A stretch of 64,000 nt of DNA from NCBI RefSeq assembly GCF_001507335.1, contig NZ_LMAH01000001.1, positions 310,001-374,000 of the forward strand. Direction: 5' to 3'. Shown here in pieces: positions 1 to 9,737 of the stretch. Below the pieces are notes generated by a model that saw nothing but the letters and a program-made list of their open reading frames with translations, did no database searches and was not told where the DNA came from. A program made the translations under genes and the position numbers. Position 1 is the stretch's first letter, and each line of letters begins with the position of its first letter. The stretch is from Chryseobacterium sp. JAH (GTDB lineage: Bacteria; Bacteroidota; Bacteroidia; Flavobacteriales; Weeksellaceae).

Positions 1-54
1 TCGGTACAGGTTCTTTTGGCTTCAGAAGCGTTTAAAAAGCTTTTGTTCAAGTAA
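1..54 (+). CDS. C-terminal end of an unidentified protein (cut by window start)
   Basis: The first 54 bases read as 17 codons followed by TAA, ending in the residues AFKKLLFK. A hairpin follows 17 bases later, as expected behind a gene end. The fragment is too short to assign to a family. It could be a chance open frame, but the position of the hairpin supports a real gene end. Confidence 0.45.
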   Translation, partial: SVQVLLASEAFKKLLFK

Positions 55-71
55 GCCTTAAAAAATAAAAG

Positions 72-96
72 TAAGCCATCTTTTGTAGATGGCTTA
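72..96. terminator. Bidirectional hairpin terminator between convergent genes
   Basis: A perfect 9-bp stem (TAAGCCATC / GATGGCTTA) encloses a 7-base loop. On the minus strand it is followed by a T-rich run, so it can also end the leftward AraC transcript. Confidence 0.65.
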
Positions 97-189
97 TTGT
101 TTCAGAATTCTAGTTCCAGTCACTGAATTTTGTTTAGCATTTGCAAAATTCAAAGCTTGGTATCCAATTAAATTAGTTCAGCTCTGATA

Positions 190-1107
190 TCAGTTAAAAG
201 AATTCCTAAATTCCAATGGCGTCACTTCAGTTTTATTTTTAAATAGTTTATTGAAAGACTGCGGATATTCAAAACCTAACTGATAAGCAATCTGACTAAC
301 AGATAAATTGGTGGTCGATAAAATCTCTTTCGCTTTATCAATCAGCTTCTGATGAATGTGCTGTTGAGCATTTAAACCCGTCAATTCACGTAAAATATCA
401 CTTAGATAATTCGGAGTAACATTCAACTGATTGGCTAAAAACTGAACCGTAGGAAGACCATTCTGTAACCCATTATCGCTGTTAAAATGATGATCCAGTA
501 AAACATCCATCTGACTAAGCAAATCATTGTTCTTCACTTTTTGAAACAGAAACTGACGGTTGTAGAAACGGTTGCTGTAATTTAATAGTAATTCAATCTG
601 GCTGATCATCACATCCTGACTGAAATGGTCGAGACGCTGACTGAGTTCATCTTCAATATTTCCGAACAGGCTGAAAATGGTCTGCTGTTCAGATTCAGTC
701 AATTGCAAAGCTTCATTGGCTCCGTAAGAAAAGAAACCATAATTTTTGATATTTTTTGCCAGCGCATAGCCCCTGAGAAAATCGGGATGAATCAGGAGCG
801 TCTGTCCTTCACAGTTTCCGTTGCTTTCGTCCTCTGCAATCAATTGATGCGGCGCCATAAAAGAAAGTCCGCCATTCTGAAAATCATAATGATGCTGTCC
901 GTATCTGATTTTTCCACTGAGTGCTTTTTTGTACGAAATCTTGTAAAAATCCATTACCATTCCTTTGGCAATATCCGAGACATCACCGGAAATATCCTTG
1001 TAATCATTCAGAGAAATCAGCGGATGTTTAGGCTCAGGCATTCCCAGCGCTTTGTTCATCTCAGTGATGGTATGAAAGACGTACGGAATATGCGTGTTTT
1101 TTTTCAT
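190..1107 (-). CDS. AraC-family transcriptional regulator
   Basis: This 305-residue protein has the AraC layout: a variable N-terminal effector-type domain (about 1-190) and a C-terminal double helix-turn-helix (about 200-305). The second HTH carries the family signature LSVSQIAYQLGFEYPQSFNKLFK, followed by the usual TPLEFR ending. Proteins of this kind bind DNA and usually activate nearby genes in response to a small molecule, which is not identifiable here. The gene lies 43 bp downstream of an SDR oxidoreductase on the same strand, so the two are probably cotranscribed and the regulator may control that enzyme (inference from position only). Confidence 0.9.
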   Translation of the reverse strand: MKKNTHIPYVFHTITEMNKALGMPEPKHPLISLNDYKDISGDVSDIAKGMVMDFYKISYKKALSGKIRYGQHHYDFQNGGLSFMAPHQLIAEDESNGNCEGQTLLIHPDFLRGYALAKNIKNYGFFSYGANEALQLTESEQQTIFSLFGNIEDELSQRLDHFSQDVMISQIELLLNYSNRFYNRQFLFQKVKNNDLLSQMDVLLDHHFNSDNGLQNGLPTVQFLANQLNVTPNYLSDILRELTGLNAQQHIHQKLIDKAKEILSTTNLSVSQIAYQLGFEYPQSFNKLFKNKTEVTPLEFRNSFN

Positions 1108-1150
1108 AAGATTTCAATACAAATATAGCAATAACTTTATTCTAAACCGA

Positions 1151-1891
1151 CTACATTGGCTGAGCAGTCGGGCGGATAATCATTTCGCTGATGTCTACGT
1201 CTTCAGGTTGACTGATCACATATGAAACTGCTCTGGCAATACTTTCTGCAGAAATCGCCATGCCCGCCAGCTGACCGATGAATGGTTTTACTTTTTCGTC
1301 GGTAATCGTATGTGTCAGTTCAGATTCTGTCACGCCCGGCGAAATAATGCTGGTTCTGATGTTGTAAGGTTTCACTTCCTGTCTCAGACCTTCACTGATG
1401 GCTCTTACGGCAAATTTTGTCCCGGAATAAACCGCACTTGAAGGTGCCACTATATGACCTGCGACTGAAGATACATTGATAAAGTGACCACTTTTCTGTT
1501 GTATAAAGTGAGGCAAAACCGCGCCGATTCCATACAGAACACCTTTGATATTCACATCAATCATCTGTTCCCATTCTTCATAAAGTAGACTTTCAAGCAT
1601 TGAAACCGGCATCACTCCCGCATTGTTGAATAAGACATCGATTTTTCCGAAATTTTTCAAAGTATGGTTCACCAATGCTTCTACATCTGCACGTTTGCTG
1701 ACATCAGTGGCGAAAGCCAGAGCTTTCCCTCCTTCGGCCGTGATTTCTGCAACCAAATCATCCAGTTTTTCTTTTCTTCTTGCGGCAAGGCTCAAAACTG
1801 CTCCTTCTTTTGCTAATAATTTTGCTGTTGCGAAACCTATTCCGCTGCTCGCTCCGGTGATGATGATCACCTTTCCTGAAATATTACTCAT
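1151..1891 (-). CDS. SDR-family oxidoreductase
   Basis: A 246-residue classical short-chain dehydrogenase/reductase. Visible features are the TGASSGIG nucleotide-binding motif near residue 12, the NNAG motif, a catalytic Ser in NVSSVAG and the YSGTKFA (YxxxK) pair. The arginines after the second strand (AARRKEKL) suggest NADP(H) preference. The frame stays open upstream to 1969, but the family N-terminus ([13 protein letters not shown]) starts at 1891. The substrate is unknown. It forms a likely two-gene unit with the AraC regulator downstream; this pairing is common for SDRs handling small carbonyl compounds. Confidence 0.9.
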   Translation of the reverse strand: MSNISGKVIIITGASSGIGFATAKLLAKEGAVLSLAARRKEKLDDLVAEITAEGGKALAFATDVSKRADVEALVNHTLKNFGKIDVLFNNAGVMPVSMLESLLYEEWEQMIDVNIKGVLYGIGAVLPHFIQQKSGHFINVSSVAGHIVAPSSAVYSGTKFAVRAISEGLRQEVKPYNIRTSIISPGVTESELTHTITDEKVKPFIGQLAGMAISAESIARAVSYVISQPEDVDISEMIIRPTAQPM

Positions 1892-2263
1892 TATATTATT
1901 TTTTTGTAGAGCAAAGATGAGGTACACGTTGTCAATTGAAGTATCCATAGCAAGGAAAAGAGTATCCAAAATGAAATGGGTTGCTGAATTATAAAAAGGA
2001 GGAAATCACGGTATATCTCTTGCGGAAAACACTCCTTCAGTGACGAACTTTCCCTTATTAATAGTTAGGTAATGTACTTGATCTATTACATAGCAGTCCC
2101 GAAACAAAATATTTTAAGCACACAATGCACAACGAAAACTTCGTCTTTTTTTATTAATTTAGCCCAAATTAAAACTTTGACGATGATTTTTTCGATTTAA
2201 GAACATCAATAAACATCACATAAAAAACTAAATTCATCGTACTACCCACGTCTCATCAGCAAA
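1892..2263. other. Intergenic region between divergent genes
   Basis: This 372-bp gap separates the leftward SDR gene from the rightward SNF2 gene, so it should hold two promoters. On the minus strand CATCTTTG (1911-1918) is one base off the TAnnTTTG consensus. I found no convincing -7 box for the SNF2 gene and no open reading frame of note. Confidence 0.4.
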
Positions 2264-5200
2264 ATGCAGGAACTTAGAAATCAATACATCTTTGAAAATA
2301 TAGACCTTTCGGTTTTTTCTATTTTTGATCTTCAAAAGCATTGCTCAGAAATAATGCATATTGAGAGGGAAAACTTAAAGGATATTCAGCCATATTGTAT
2401 TGAGATCAATGCCGGAGTATTTATAAAACCTTCTTCCAACATTGATTTTCCAAGTGTTGCAATCAATTTTATAGGAAGTTCTCTCATTGTAGACTGTCCT
2501 TGCGATGTTCCGAAGACCAGAATGTGTAGCCATCAGGCTCAGGTTTTATACACCATCATCGAGCGTCAGGATTTGCGAATTTTCTTTGATGAAAAACTCA
2601 GACAAAAAAAATTACTAGGCTTTGCAAAAGATTATGGATTGGAAAATGAGCCCTATCTCGACGATTATTTTCAATTAGAACATGTCAACACTTCCTTACG
2701 CATCGAACCCACAATTAAAGAACTGATAAAGCCCGATTCTGATGAGCTAAAACAAAAATTATTGCCTAAAAATACAGGAGAATTTCATATAGTCAATACT
2801 CAAAGTCAGTCAAAAAAAATGTTTTTGGTTATTAAAAAACATAGATATGATCAGCGGTTCAGCATTGAACTGTTTGAAGGAGAAACCACAAAGTCGGGAA
2901 AAATTAAAAACCCAATTACAGCGGTCCATCCTTCTAGTTTAATCTGGAATGCAGAAACTATCGATGAAGCAAAATTCTTTACAGCAGTTGCTAAATTTCA
3001 GAATAATGAACATGAAGAAAAAAACGAGGCTGATGTCGAAGCGCTAAAGGTCGTGGTAAAAAATCCGCTAAATCTGCAGACATTTTATCACGACAAAGAC
3101 ATTTCAGAGAATATTTCGGCAAAATCTATCGTTTCTTTTGATTTACAATTATTGAATGCAGATATTGAGCTGTCAGTTTTCAAAAAAGAACCCTTCTTTG
3201 AAATTACTGGCGGACTGTGGCTAAGCGATGTTTTGCAGCCGTTTAAAAATCTAAAAATCCAGTTTAATTATTTCCTTTCCCACGACAAAACGCTGCATCT
3301 GATGACCAATTTGGACATGCTCCGTGTCCTAGAATTTTTTAAATCGAACCGGGAGATTTTGTTGGTTCATTCATCTAAATTTGAGGAATTTAAAAAAACT
3401 ATTCTTGCCAATTTAGAAAAACAGATTAAAATCAATTATGCCTACATACAACCAGCTACCAAAAAGCAACTGGCAGAAAAATCATTTGACGAAAAGGTTG
3501 AAAAAATCATTTATCTAGCAGACAAAAAAGATTATATTTCGATCACTCCAGTCATGAAATATGGTCCGGTAGAAATTCCTGTTTTTACAAGAAAACAGAT
3601 TTTTGACAACGACCAAAACGGCAATGTTTTTAAAGTGGAAAGAGATGAAAAAGAAGAAATAAAGCTGACAGCGACCATCATGCAGCAGCATCCCGAATTT
3701 GCTGAACAGATTGAAGAATACGAGTATTTTTATCTTCACAAAAACAAATTTCTAGACGAAGAATGGTTTTTGGAAGCTTTTGAAAAATGGAGAAATGAAG
3801 GCATAGTTATTTTAGGTTTTAATGATTTAAAAAAGAATAAACTCAATGCCAACAAAGCAGTAGTTTCTATCAACGTGGTGAGTGGAATCAATTGGTTTAA
3901 TGCCGAAGTCAATGTGAAATTCGGGACTCAAAAAGCAACTCTGAAACAGCTCCATAAATCAATAAGGAATAAAAATAAATTTGTACAGTTGGACGACGGT
4001 ACCCACGGAATTCTACCCGAAGAATGGATGAAAAAACTGAACCGTTATTTTCAGTCAGGTGAGATCTATGACGAACTTTTGCGGTTGCCAAAAAGTAATT
4101 TTTCTGATATTAAAAACCTTTTTGAGCAGGACGTTTTAAGCAAAGAAGTTACTGAGGAAATTGATACTTACAACAAAGCGTTTTTTGATGATATAAACAT
4201 TCCCGAAAGTGAAGTTCCGGCAGAAATAAATGCCACGCTGCGCGACTACCAGAAACAGGGGCTCGACTGGCTGAATCATTTGGATAATTTCAGTTTTGGA
4301 GGTTGTCTTGCCGACGATATGGGACTGGGAAAGACTTTGCAGATTATCGCTTTTATTCTTTCACAAAATAAAAAACGTTCTGAAAACACCAATCTTGTTG
4401 TGGTGCCAACTTCTTTACTGTTCAACTGGCAGGCCGAAGTAGAAAAATTTGCTCCTTCGCTTAACATAATGACGCATTACGGGGCCAATAGAATTAAAAA
4501 CACAAGTCAGTTTGCAGGTCACGAAATTGTGCTGACCACTTATGGAAAGCTGCTTTCCGATATTCGGTTTTTAAAAGAATTCAATTTCAATTATATTTTT
4601 CTGGATGAATCTCAAGCCATTAAAAATCCAAATTCTGAACGGTATAGAGCTGCGAGATTATTGACATCGAGAAATAAAGTAGTCTTAACCGGAACACCCA
4701 TTGAAAACAATACTTTCGATATTTACGGACAGCTTTCTTTTGCCATTCCGGGACTGTTGGGAAGTAAGGAATATTTCAGAGATATTTATTCGACCCCGAT
4801 TGATAAATTTGAATACACCAAAAGAGCTATTGATTTGCAGCAAAAAATAAAACCATTTATCTTAAGAAGAACAAAAAAACAGGTCGCCAAAGAACTTCCC
4901 GATAAAACTGAAATGGTGATTTACTGCGAACTGGGAGAGGAGCAAAGGCGAATTTATGATGCATATGAAAAAGAATTGCGGGAATATATTTCGGCAAAAG
5001 ACGAAGATGAAATTGCTAAAAACAGCATGCACGTTTTGACAGGATTGACAAAATTGAGACAGATTTGTAACTCTCCAGCTTTATTAAAAGATGAAGAACA
5101 ATTTGGCGACAGTTCTGCAAAAATTGACGTTCTGATGGAGCAAATTGAAAACAAATCTTCTCAGCACAAGATTCTTGTTTTTTCACAGTTTGTATCTATG

Positions 5201-5614
5201 CTTGATTTAATTAAAAAAGAATTAGAGCAAAGAAATATTTCATTCGAATATCTGACAGGTCAGACCAAAAACAGAGCCGCAAAAGTAAACGAATTTCAGG
5301 AAAATGAAGAGGTGAGGGTATTTTTAATAAGTCTGAAAGCCGGCGGAACAGGTTTGAATCTAACAGAAGCTGACTACGTGTATCTCGTCGACCCATGGTG
5401 GAATCCCGCAGTAGAAAATCAGGCAATAGACCGTTGTTACCGCATCGGACAGAAGAAAAATGTAATTGCTGTGCGTTTGATTTGTCCAAATACGGTCGAA
5501 GAAAAGATCATGAAACTTCAGCAATCCAAAACTCAATTAGCGAATGATTTGATTGTGACAGATCACTCGGTTTTCACTAAATTATCGAAGAAGGATTTGA
5601 TGGTAATTCTGTAG
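2264..5614 (+). CDS. SWIM zinc-finger SNF2-family DEAD/DEAH-box helicase
   Basis: A 1116-residue SNF2-type ATPase. A SWIM zinc finger lies at residues 78-90 (CPC, seven residues, CSH), a long middle region has no recognisable motif, and the two-lobed motor occupies about 655-1110. The motor shows Walker A (DDMGLGKT, about 684-691), motif II DESQ (about 779), motif III LTGTPIENN and motif VI QAIDRCYRIGQ (about 1050-1060). Such proteins translocate on double-stranded DNA and remodel protein-DNA complexes; HepA/RapA-like recycling of RNA polymerase is the best known bacterial role, but the target of SWIM-SNF2 proteins is mostly unknown. The gene stands alone with long flanking gaps. The start is the first ATG and precedes the conserved N-terminus. 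Confidence 0.92.
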   Translation: MQELRNQYIFENIDLSVFSIFDLQKHCSEIMHIERENLKDIQPYCIEINAGVFIKPSSNIDFPSVAINFIGSSLIVDCPCDVPKTRMCSHQAQVLYTIIERQDLRIFFDEKLRQKKLLGFAKDYGLENEPYLDDYFQLEHVNTSLRIEPTIKELIKPDSDELKQKLLPKNTGEFHIVNTQSQSKKMFLVIKKHRYDQRFSIELFEGETTKSGKIKNPITAVHPSSLIWNAETIDEAKFFTAVAKFQNNEHEEKNEADVEALKVVVKNPLNLQTFYHDKDISENISAKSIVSFDLQLLNADIELSVFKKEPFFEITGGLWLSDVLQPFKNLKIQFNYFLSHDKTLHLMTNLDMLRVLEFFKSNREILLVHSSKFEEFKKTILANLEKQIKINYAYIQPATKKQLAEKSFDEKVEKIIYLADKKDYISITPVMKYGPVEIPVFTRKQIFDNDQNGNVFKVERDEKEEIKLTATIMQQHPEFAEQIEEYEYFYLHKNKFLDEEWFLEAFEKWRNEGIVILGFNDLKKNKLNANKAVVSINVVSGINWFNAEVNVKFGTQKATLKQLHKSIRNKNKFVQLDDGTHGILPEEWMKKLNRYFQSGEIYDELLRLPKSNFSDIKNLFEQDVLSKEVTEEIDTYNKAFFDDINIPESEVPAEINATLRDYQKQGLDWLNHLDNFSFGGCLADDMGLGKTLQIIAFILSQNKKRSENTNLVVVPTSLLFNWQAEVEKFAPSLNIMTHYGANRIKNTSQFAGHEIVLTTYGKLLSDIRFLKEFNFNYIFLDESQAIKNPNSERYRAARLLTSRNKVVLTGTPIENNTFDIYGQLSFAIPGLLGSKEYFRDIYSTPIDKFEYTKRAIDLQQKIKPFILRRTKKQVAKELPDKTEMVIYCELGEEQRRIYDAYEKELREYISAKDEDEIAKNSMHVLTGLTKLRQICNSPALLKDEEQFGDSSAKIDVLMEQIENKSSQHKILVFSQFVSMLDLIKKELEQRNISFEYLTGQTKNRAAKVNEFQENEEVRVFLISLKAGGTGLNLTEADYVYLVDPWWNPAVENQAIDRCYRIGQKKNVIAVRLICPNTVEEKIMKLQQSKTQLANDLIVTDHSVFTKLSKKDLMVIL

Positions 5615-6172
5615 AAAATTAACAAAATGTAAAATCTATTGAATGACGAAATCTCAAATATGAGAAATTAAATAATCGCAAATTTTCATGAAAAATCAAA
5701 ATTAACTTTTTTCATTGACAAACTATAAATCAATCATTTATAATTCTGGAAACATTTTCAATTTAACATAATATAAATTATAGGACTTTTTGAAAGTCCC
5801 AGTTTTAGTGTTTAACGATATATAAAATTCTACAATCATACCTTTTTTAATGTATCGATCGATCTCAAGCCCTAGGTCTGTTTATTGTATAAATTAATTT
5901 AACAACCACCCAACGACCGATTCATGAAGTTTTTGAAATATAGTATGTGTCATTTTTTTTGATTGTAGCTGTAAAAATATCAAAACAAAAAATAGAACAG
6001 ATTCTCAGCGATTAGAAAATGTTTATTTTGGAAGATTATTTGCATAAGCATAACAGTCAGTAATAAATCATAATCATTTTTTTAAAATATTAATTTATTA
6101 CGAATATTTTTTCGGATAAGATTACAATCATTACATTAGCAAAAGAAATCAATTTAACATTTATAAAAGACT
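5615..6172. other. 558-bp AT-rich intergenic region
   Basis: There is no credible gene on either strand. A 7-bp hairpin (GGACTTT-TTG-AAAGTCC, 5783-5799) followed by a short T-rich stretch could end the SNF2 transcript, although it lies 170 bp past the stop. The right half should hold the promoter of the lipoprotein gene, but I see no clear TAnnTTTG there. Confidence 0.4.
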
Positions 6173-6676
6173 ATGAAAAAGTACATTCTTTTAGGTTCGT
6201 TGTCATTATTTTTAATGAACTGTAATAAAAAAACAGAATCTCCCGTAACTGCAACTACCAGCGAATCCATTGAAGACTCCACAGCTACCGTAATTGATAC
6301 TTTGGGTACAAAATCATTTTGTTATTTGGGTGTCACAGGTAAAGACAGTGTATTTGTAAGTATCGATGACAATTTAGGTACGGTGACCGGAAAAATGAGT
6401 TACAAAAACAGCGAAAAAGACAGCTCAAAAGGCGATCTTGTAGGATTTAAATCTGGCGATACCCTGAAACTTACTTACGAATTTGCATCCGAAGGTACAA
6501 CCAGTAAAAGAGATATTTTCTTCATTCAGAAAGACGGAAATCTTTTGGAAGGCATAGGTAATCAGAAGGATGAAAATGGTGCCATGAAATATGCTGACGA
6601 AAAGAAAATTGCTTACAAGGACGGGCAAAAATTGGAAAGCGCAGACTGTGCGAAGGTTTCAAAAGCTTTAAAATAA
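6173..6676 (+). CDS. Hypothetical lipoprotein
   Basis: This 167-residue protein starts with a lipoprotein signal peptide: basic MKKY, a hydrophobic core, and a lipobox-like LMNC with Cys at residue 17. A low-complexity Ser/Thr-rich linker follows. The rest is a small predominantly beta, hydrophilic domain with two further cysteines (FCYLG and DCAKV) that could form a disulfide. It is probably anchored in the outer membrane facing the periplasm. I do not recognise a named domain. It is monocistronic, with a strong terminator directly after the stop. Confidence 0.8.
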   Translation: MKKYILLGSLSLFLMNCNKKTESPVTATTSESIEDSTATVIDTLGTKSFCYLGVTGKDSVFVSIDDNLGTVTGKMSYKNSEKDSSKGDLVGFKSGDTLKLTYEFASEGTTSKRDIFFIQKDGNLLEGIGNQKDENGAMKYADEKKIAYKDGQKLESADCAKVSKALK

Positions 6677-6690
6677 AAAATGTCATAAAA

Positions 6691-6720
6691 AATGCAACTC
6701 AAAAAGTTGCATTTTTTTTA
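6691..6720. terminator. Intrinsic terminator
   Basis: The 8-bp perfect stem AATGCAAC / GTTGCATT is followed by a run of T on the plus strand and preceded by A-rich sequence. It separates the convergent lipoprotein and threonine aldolase genes. Confidence 0.8.
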
Positions 6721-7749
6721 TACGTGATCGTTGATAATTTTTATAAAATCATCTACTGCCTGTTCATTTGTATTCCATGAGGTAATCAAACGGATGGCTG
6801 AAGAATTTTCATCAATATTTTTCCAAATATAAAATTCAAATTTTTCTGATAAAACATCGATAAGCTTATGATTTACAATCGGAAAAATCTGATTGGTATA
6901 GGTATCTGAAAGAAATAGAATCTCTTTTTTCAACAGAGCACTTTTAATTTTCATCGCCTGCTGATTGGCGTGTCTTGCCAAATCAAAATACAAATCATTT
7001 TTCATCAATTCCAAAAACTGAATTCCTAGCAATCTTCCTTTTGCCAATAAAGCACCTTTTTGTTTAATGTTGAACGCAAAATCTTCCTGTAACGATTGAT
7101 TGTTGATGATGATTGCCTCTCCTATCAATGCTCCGTTTTTTGTACCACCTAAGTAGAAAACATCAGTCAATTTAGCAATATCTTCTAAATTTAAATCATT
7201 GATTTCTGAAGTTAAAGCATGTCCCAATCTCGCGCCATCCAGGAATAAATACAAACTATTTTCCCTGCAAAAGACAGAAAGATCTTCCAACTCTTTTTTT
7301 GAATAAGCAGTACCCAGTTCTGTAGAATTTGAAATATATACCAGCTTCGGCATCACCTGATGCGGAATATTTTTATGATTTTCTAAGACAGGAATAATGT
7401 CGGATGGTGATAATTTCCCATTTTTTTTTTCAATACTTAGAATTTTATGTCCAGTTGCTTCGATTGCTCCGGTTTCATTATTGAGAATATGTCCAGTAGA
7501 AGCCGAAATTACACATTGATAGGGCTTTAAAATAGAGGAAATTACAATAAGATTCGCCTGAGTTCCTCCTGAAACAAAATAAATAGCAGCGTTTTGATTA
7601 TTTATTCTTTCTTTGAGTAAATCTTTGGCTTTTAATGAAAACTGATCTTCTCCGTAACCGGCTTGCTGATCAAGATTATAACGTACAAGTGCTTCAAGAA
7701 TTTGGGGATGACAACCCTCAGAATAGTCGTTTTTAAATGAAAATTTCAT
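6718..7749 (-). CDS. ltaE: Low-specificity L-threonine aldolase
   Basis: A 343-residue PLP-dependent enzyme of fold type I that splits L-threonine (and allo-threonine) into glycine and acetaldehyde. Family features visible are the N-terminal NDYSEGCHP, the phosphate-binding SGGTQAN, the STGHI/NNETGAIEATGH stretch, the cofactor-binding DGARLGHAL and the Schiff-base lysine in LGGTKNGAL. Length matches the family. It is transcribed away from the DtxR-like regulator, with 85 bp between the two start codons. No link to metal regulation is implied by its chemistry. Confidence 0.9.
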   Translation of the reverse strand: MKFSFKNDYSEGCHPQILEALVRYNLDQQAGYGEDQFSLKAKDLLKERINNQNAAIYFVSGGTQANLIVISSILKPYQCVISASTGHILNNETGAIEATGHKILSIEKKNGKLSPSDIIPVLENHKNIPHQVMPKLVYISNSTELGTAYSKKELEDLSVFCRENSLYLFLDGARLGHALTSEINDLNLEDIAKLTDVFYLGGTKNGALIGEAIIINNQSLQEDFAFNIKQKGALLAKGRLLGIQFLELMKNDLYFDLARHANQQAMKIKSALLKKEILFLSDTYTNQIFPIVNHKLIDVLSEKFEFYIWKNIDENSSAIRLITSWNTNEQAVDDFIKIINDHV

Positions 7750-7802
7750 GTAGTAAATTTAAAAAAACTTAAAATAACAAGCCCAAATTTTAAATAATAT
7801 TT

Positions 7803-7832
7803 TGTTAGATTTGTAATGAAAAGTATCTAACA
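7803..7832 (+). promoter_or_regulatory. Promoter -7 box inside an inverted repeat (putative autoregulatory operator)
   Basis: The perfect inverted repeat TGTTAGAT (7803-7810) / ATCTAACA (7825-7832) lies directly before the start codon of the DtxR-like gene. Its left arm overlaps TAGATTTG (7806-7813), which fits the Bacteroidota TAnnTTTG -7 element exactly. The half-site centres are 22 bp apart, two helical turns. A repressor bound here would cover the promoter and the transcription start. Binding by the adjacent gene product is inferred. Confidence 0.6.
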
Positions 7833-7834
7833 TC

Positions 7835-8488
7835 TTGAAAACAACACTAACCGAAGAAAATTATCTGAAGGCTTTGTTTCATTTAGTTGACAATGAAGGT
7901 AAAGTAACGATTAACGAATTGAGCAAATTTCTCAACGTAAAAATGCCCAGCGTTAATAATATGATGAAGAAATTTTCAGAAAAAAAATGGGTTATTTACG
8001 AAACGTATAAACCTCTGCGAGTTACCGAAAAAGGCAGATGTGAAGCCGCATTGGTTGTAAGAAAACATAGATTAACCGAAATGTTCTTGGTTAAAAAAAT
8101 GAACTTTGGCTGGGAAAATGTGCACGAAATTGCTGAGCAGTTGGAGCACGTTCACTCCCAAATCTTTTTTGATAAAATGGATGAAATTTTAGACCATCCA
8201 AAGTTTGATCCCCATGGTGAACCCATTCCTGATAAAGACGGAAATATTATTTCCATGGATCTGCGTAAACTTAGCGACTGCAAAGTAGGAGAAAATGTAG
8301 TTTTTGCCTCTGTGACTTTATCAGACGATGCTTTTTTAAATTATCTTACTGAGAGAAAGCTTCTTTTAAATACAAAAATTAAAATTGTTAAGATTGAGGA
8401 TTTTGACAAGTCAGTAACCGTTGAAGTTGGCGAGAAACAGGAAGTTTTAAGTAAAAAAGCAACCGAGAAAATTTTAGTAAAAAAATAA
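7835..8488 (+). CDS. DtxR/MntR-family metal-dependent transcriptional regulator
   Basis: A 217-residue regulator with an N-terminal winged helix (LTEENYLKALFHLVDNEGKVTINELSKFL), a dimerisation/metal-binding domain with HRLTEMFL, the HEIAEQLEHVHS helix and a FDPHGEPIP segment, and a C-terminal FeoA/SH3-like domain (about 140-217). Relatives sense Fe(II) or Mn(II) and repress uptake genes. The start codon is TTG: the upstream in-frame stop leaves no room for an ATG, the family N-terminus begins here, and a -7 box lies 22 bases before. An inverted repeat just upstream suggests autoregulation. No metal transporter is adjacent. Confidence 0.88.
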   Translation: MKTTLTEENYLKALFHLVDNEGKVTINELSKFLNVKMPSVNNMMKKFSEKKWVIYETYKPLRVTEKGRCEAALVVRKHRLTEMFLVKKMNFGWENVHEIAEQLEHVHSQIFFDKMDEILDHPKFDPHGEPIPDKDGNIISMDLRKLSDCKVGENVVFASVTLSDDAFLNYLTERKLLLNTKIKIVKIEDFDKSVTVEVGEKQEVLSKKATEKILVKK

Positions 8489-8513
8489 AAAATCTGAATT
8501 TTAAAATGATAAT

Positions 8514-8552
8514 AAAAAATCCCGGACTTTGTAGTTCGGGATTTCTATTTTT
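8514..8552. terminator. Bidirectional intrinsic terminator
   Basis: The hairpin AAATCCCG / CGGGATTT (about 8517-8544) has A-rich sequence to the left and T-rich to the right. It serves both the rightward regulator gene and the leftward tssK gene, which converge here. Confidence 0.75.
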
Positions 8553-8565
8553 AAAAAGAAGGAGA

Positions 8566-9711
8566 TTAATCTAAAACACTCCAACCTCTCTTCGGGTTCG
8601 TGTTTGAAGACACTTCCTGCTCATTAACAATAATATTTTCTTTTCGCTGACCGATGTAATCCAGTTCGCTTAATTTTGAGAAGATAATTTCTAAACTTCT
8701 CAGCATCTGCTGAATGTATAAAAGTGGTTCTCCACAGTTATGATGATCGTAATTGGTTTCTGCAACAGTTGATAATTGATTGAGTAAAGTATGAGGTGCA
8801 ATTTCGCTCCATTCCAAACTATAGTTTAACATTTCTTCCAATTCTGCAGGTACAAGAACCTGTGTTGCATTGTACATTCTTAAAGCCAATTTTGCAAAAG
8901 ATTCAATCAAAAAAACCGGCGATTGATAAGGAATGACATTTCTAAACTGGAAATACATATCTCCGAAAGTATTGACCAAAACCGTACACAGAGATTTTAC
9001 ATTCAGTGCTAAAGCTGTATTCTGATTTTTGTGCGAAGCCTTCTGAATGATTTTAAAAGCATATTGCTGCAAATTTCCAATCGATTTTGCGTACCCATTA
9101 TAGTAATCAATCAAGGCAGGATGACTTTGAACAGAAGTACACGGCGGAATAAAATTTGCATTAACCTGTGTAATATTTCCTTTAAAATCAACCTTTCCAA
9201 CAACCAAATAATTTCCTCCTGAATAACTGCTGTTTAATGAAGAAACCGGCAGTAATTCGATATGATAATTGGCATGTGCATTCGGATGTCTTGGCGGAAT
9301 TTCTTCCGGGTCAATATCTCCAAAAGGAACTTTATCAAAAGGATTCACGGAAATTAGAATATAGTATTCACCATCGATATTATCACCCTCCATGTTCAGT
9401 GACTTCGCCAAAGATTTTACGCTTACTCTCCTATCTCTTAGCTCGATTCTATAACCTGCTAACGTAACAGCACTGCAATGTTTGATAACTAGCTGCACAT
9501 CATTTGTTGCAGTATTGTGAACATCAAAGATTGTTTTATCTGTAAACTCGTTGGGAATCGGCAGCAAACCGTAGTTATATGTTGTAATCGCCAAAGAATT
9601 GGCATCTCGGATTGTATCTATTAAAAAATTGTCCTGATCATTAAGGTGTCTCTGGGAAACTTTCATCCCGTCGACCCAGTTGATCGCAAAATGTTTGATT
9701 GGCTGTATCAT
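8566..9711 (-). CDS. tssK: Type VI secretion baseplate subunit TssK (T6SSiii type)
   Basis: This 381-residue protein matches Bacteroidota TssK in its N-terminus (NWVDGMKVSQRHLNDQDNFL), where the family has the conserved motif placing the N-terminal shoulder domain on the baseplate, and in overall length. TssK trimers link the TssF/TssG wedge to the membrane complex. It is the last gene of a tssG-tssN-tssK run, 26 bp after tssN, and is followed by a terminator. No other core T6SS gene (sheath, Hcp, ClpV, VgrG, TssF) is in the window. Family assignment is from motif recall, not a search. Confidence 0.8.
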   Translation of the reverse strand: MIQPIKHFAINWVDGMKVSQRHLNDQDNFLIDTIRDANSLAITTYNYGLLPIPNEFTDKTIFDVHNTATNDVQLVIKHCSAVTLAGYRIELRDRRVSVKSLAKSLNMEGDNIDGEYYILISVNPFDKVPFGDIDPEEIPPRHPNAHANYHIELLPVSSLNSSYSGGNYLVVGKVDFKGNITQVNANFIPPCTSVQSHPALIDYYNGYAKSIGNLQQYAFKIIQKASHKNQNTALALNVKSLCTVLVNTFGDMYFQFRNVIPYQSPVFLIESFAKLALRMYNATQVLVPAELEEMLNYSLEWSEIAPHTLLNQLSTVAETNYDHHNCGEPLLYIQQMLRSLEIIFSKLSELDYIGQRKENIIVNEQEVSSNTNPKRGWSVLD

Positions 9712-9737
9712 AGTAATACTTTTTTTAAAATTTGTGA

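Noticed and set aside
625..1128. 167-codon rightward frame antisense to the AraC gene
   Set aside because: It mirrors codon structure of the regulator, with no start context or family match.
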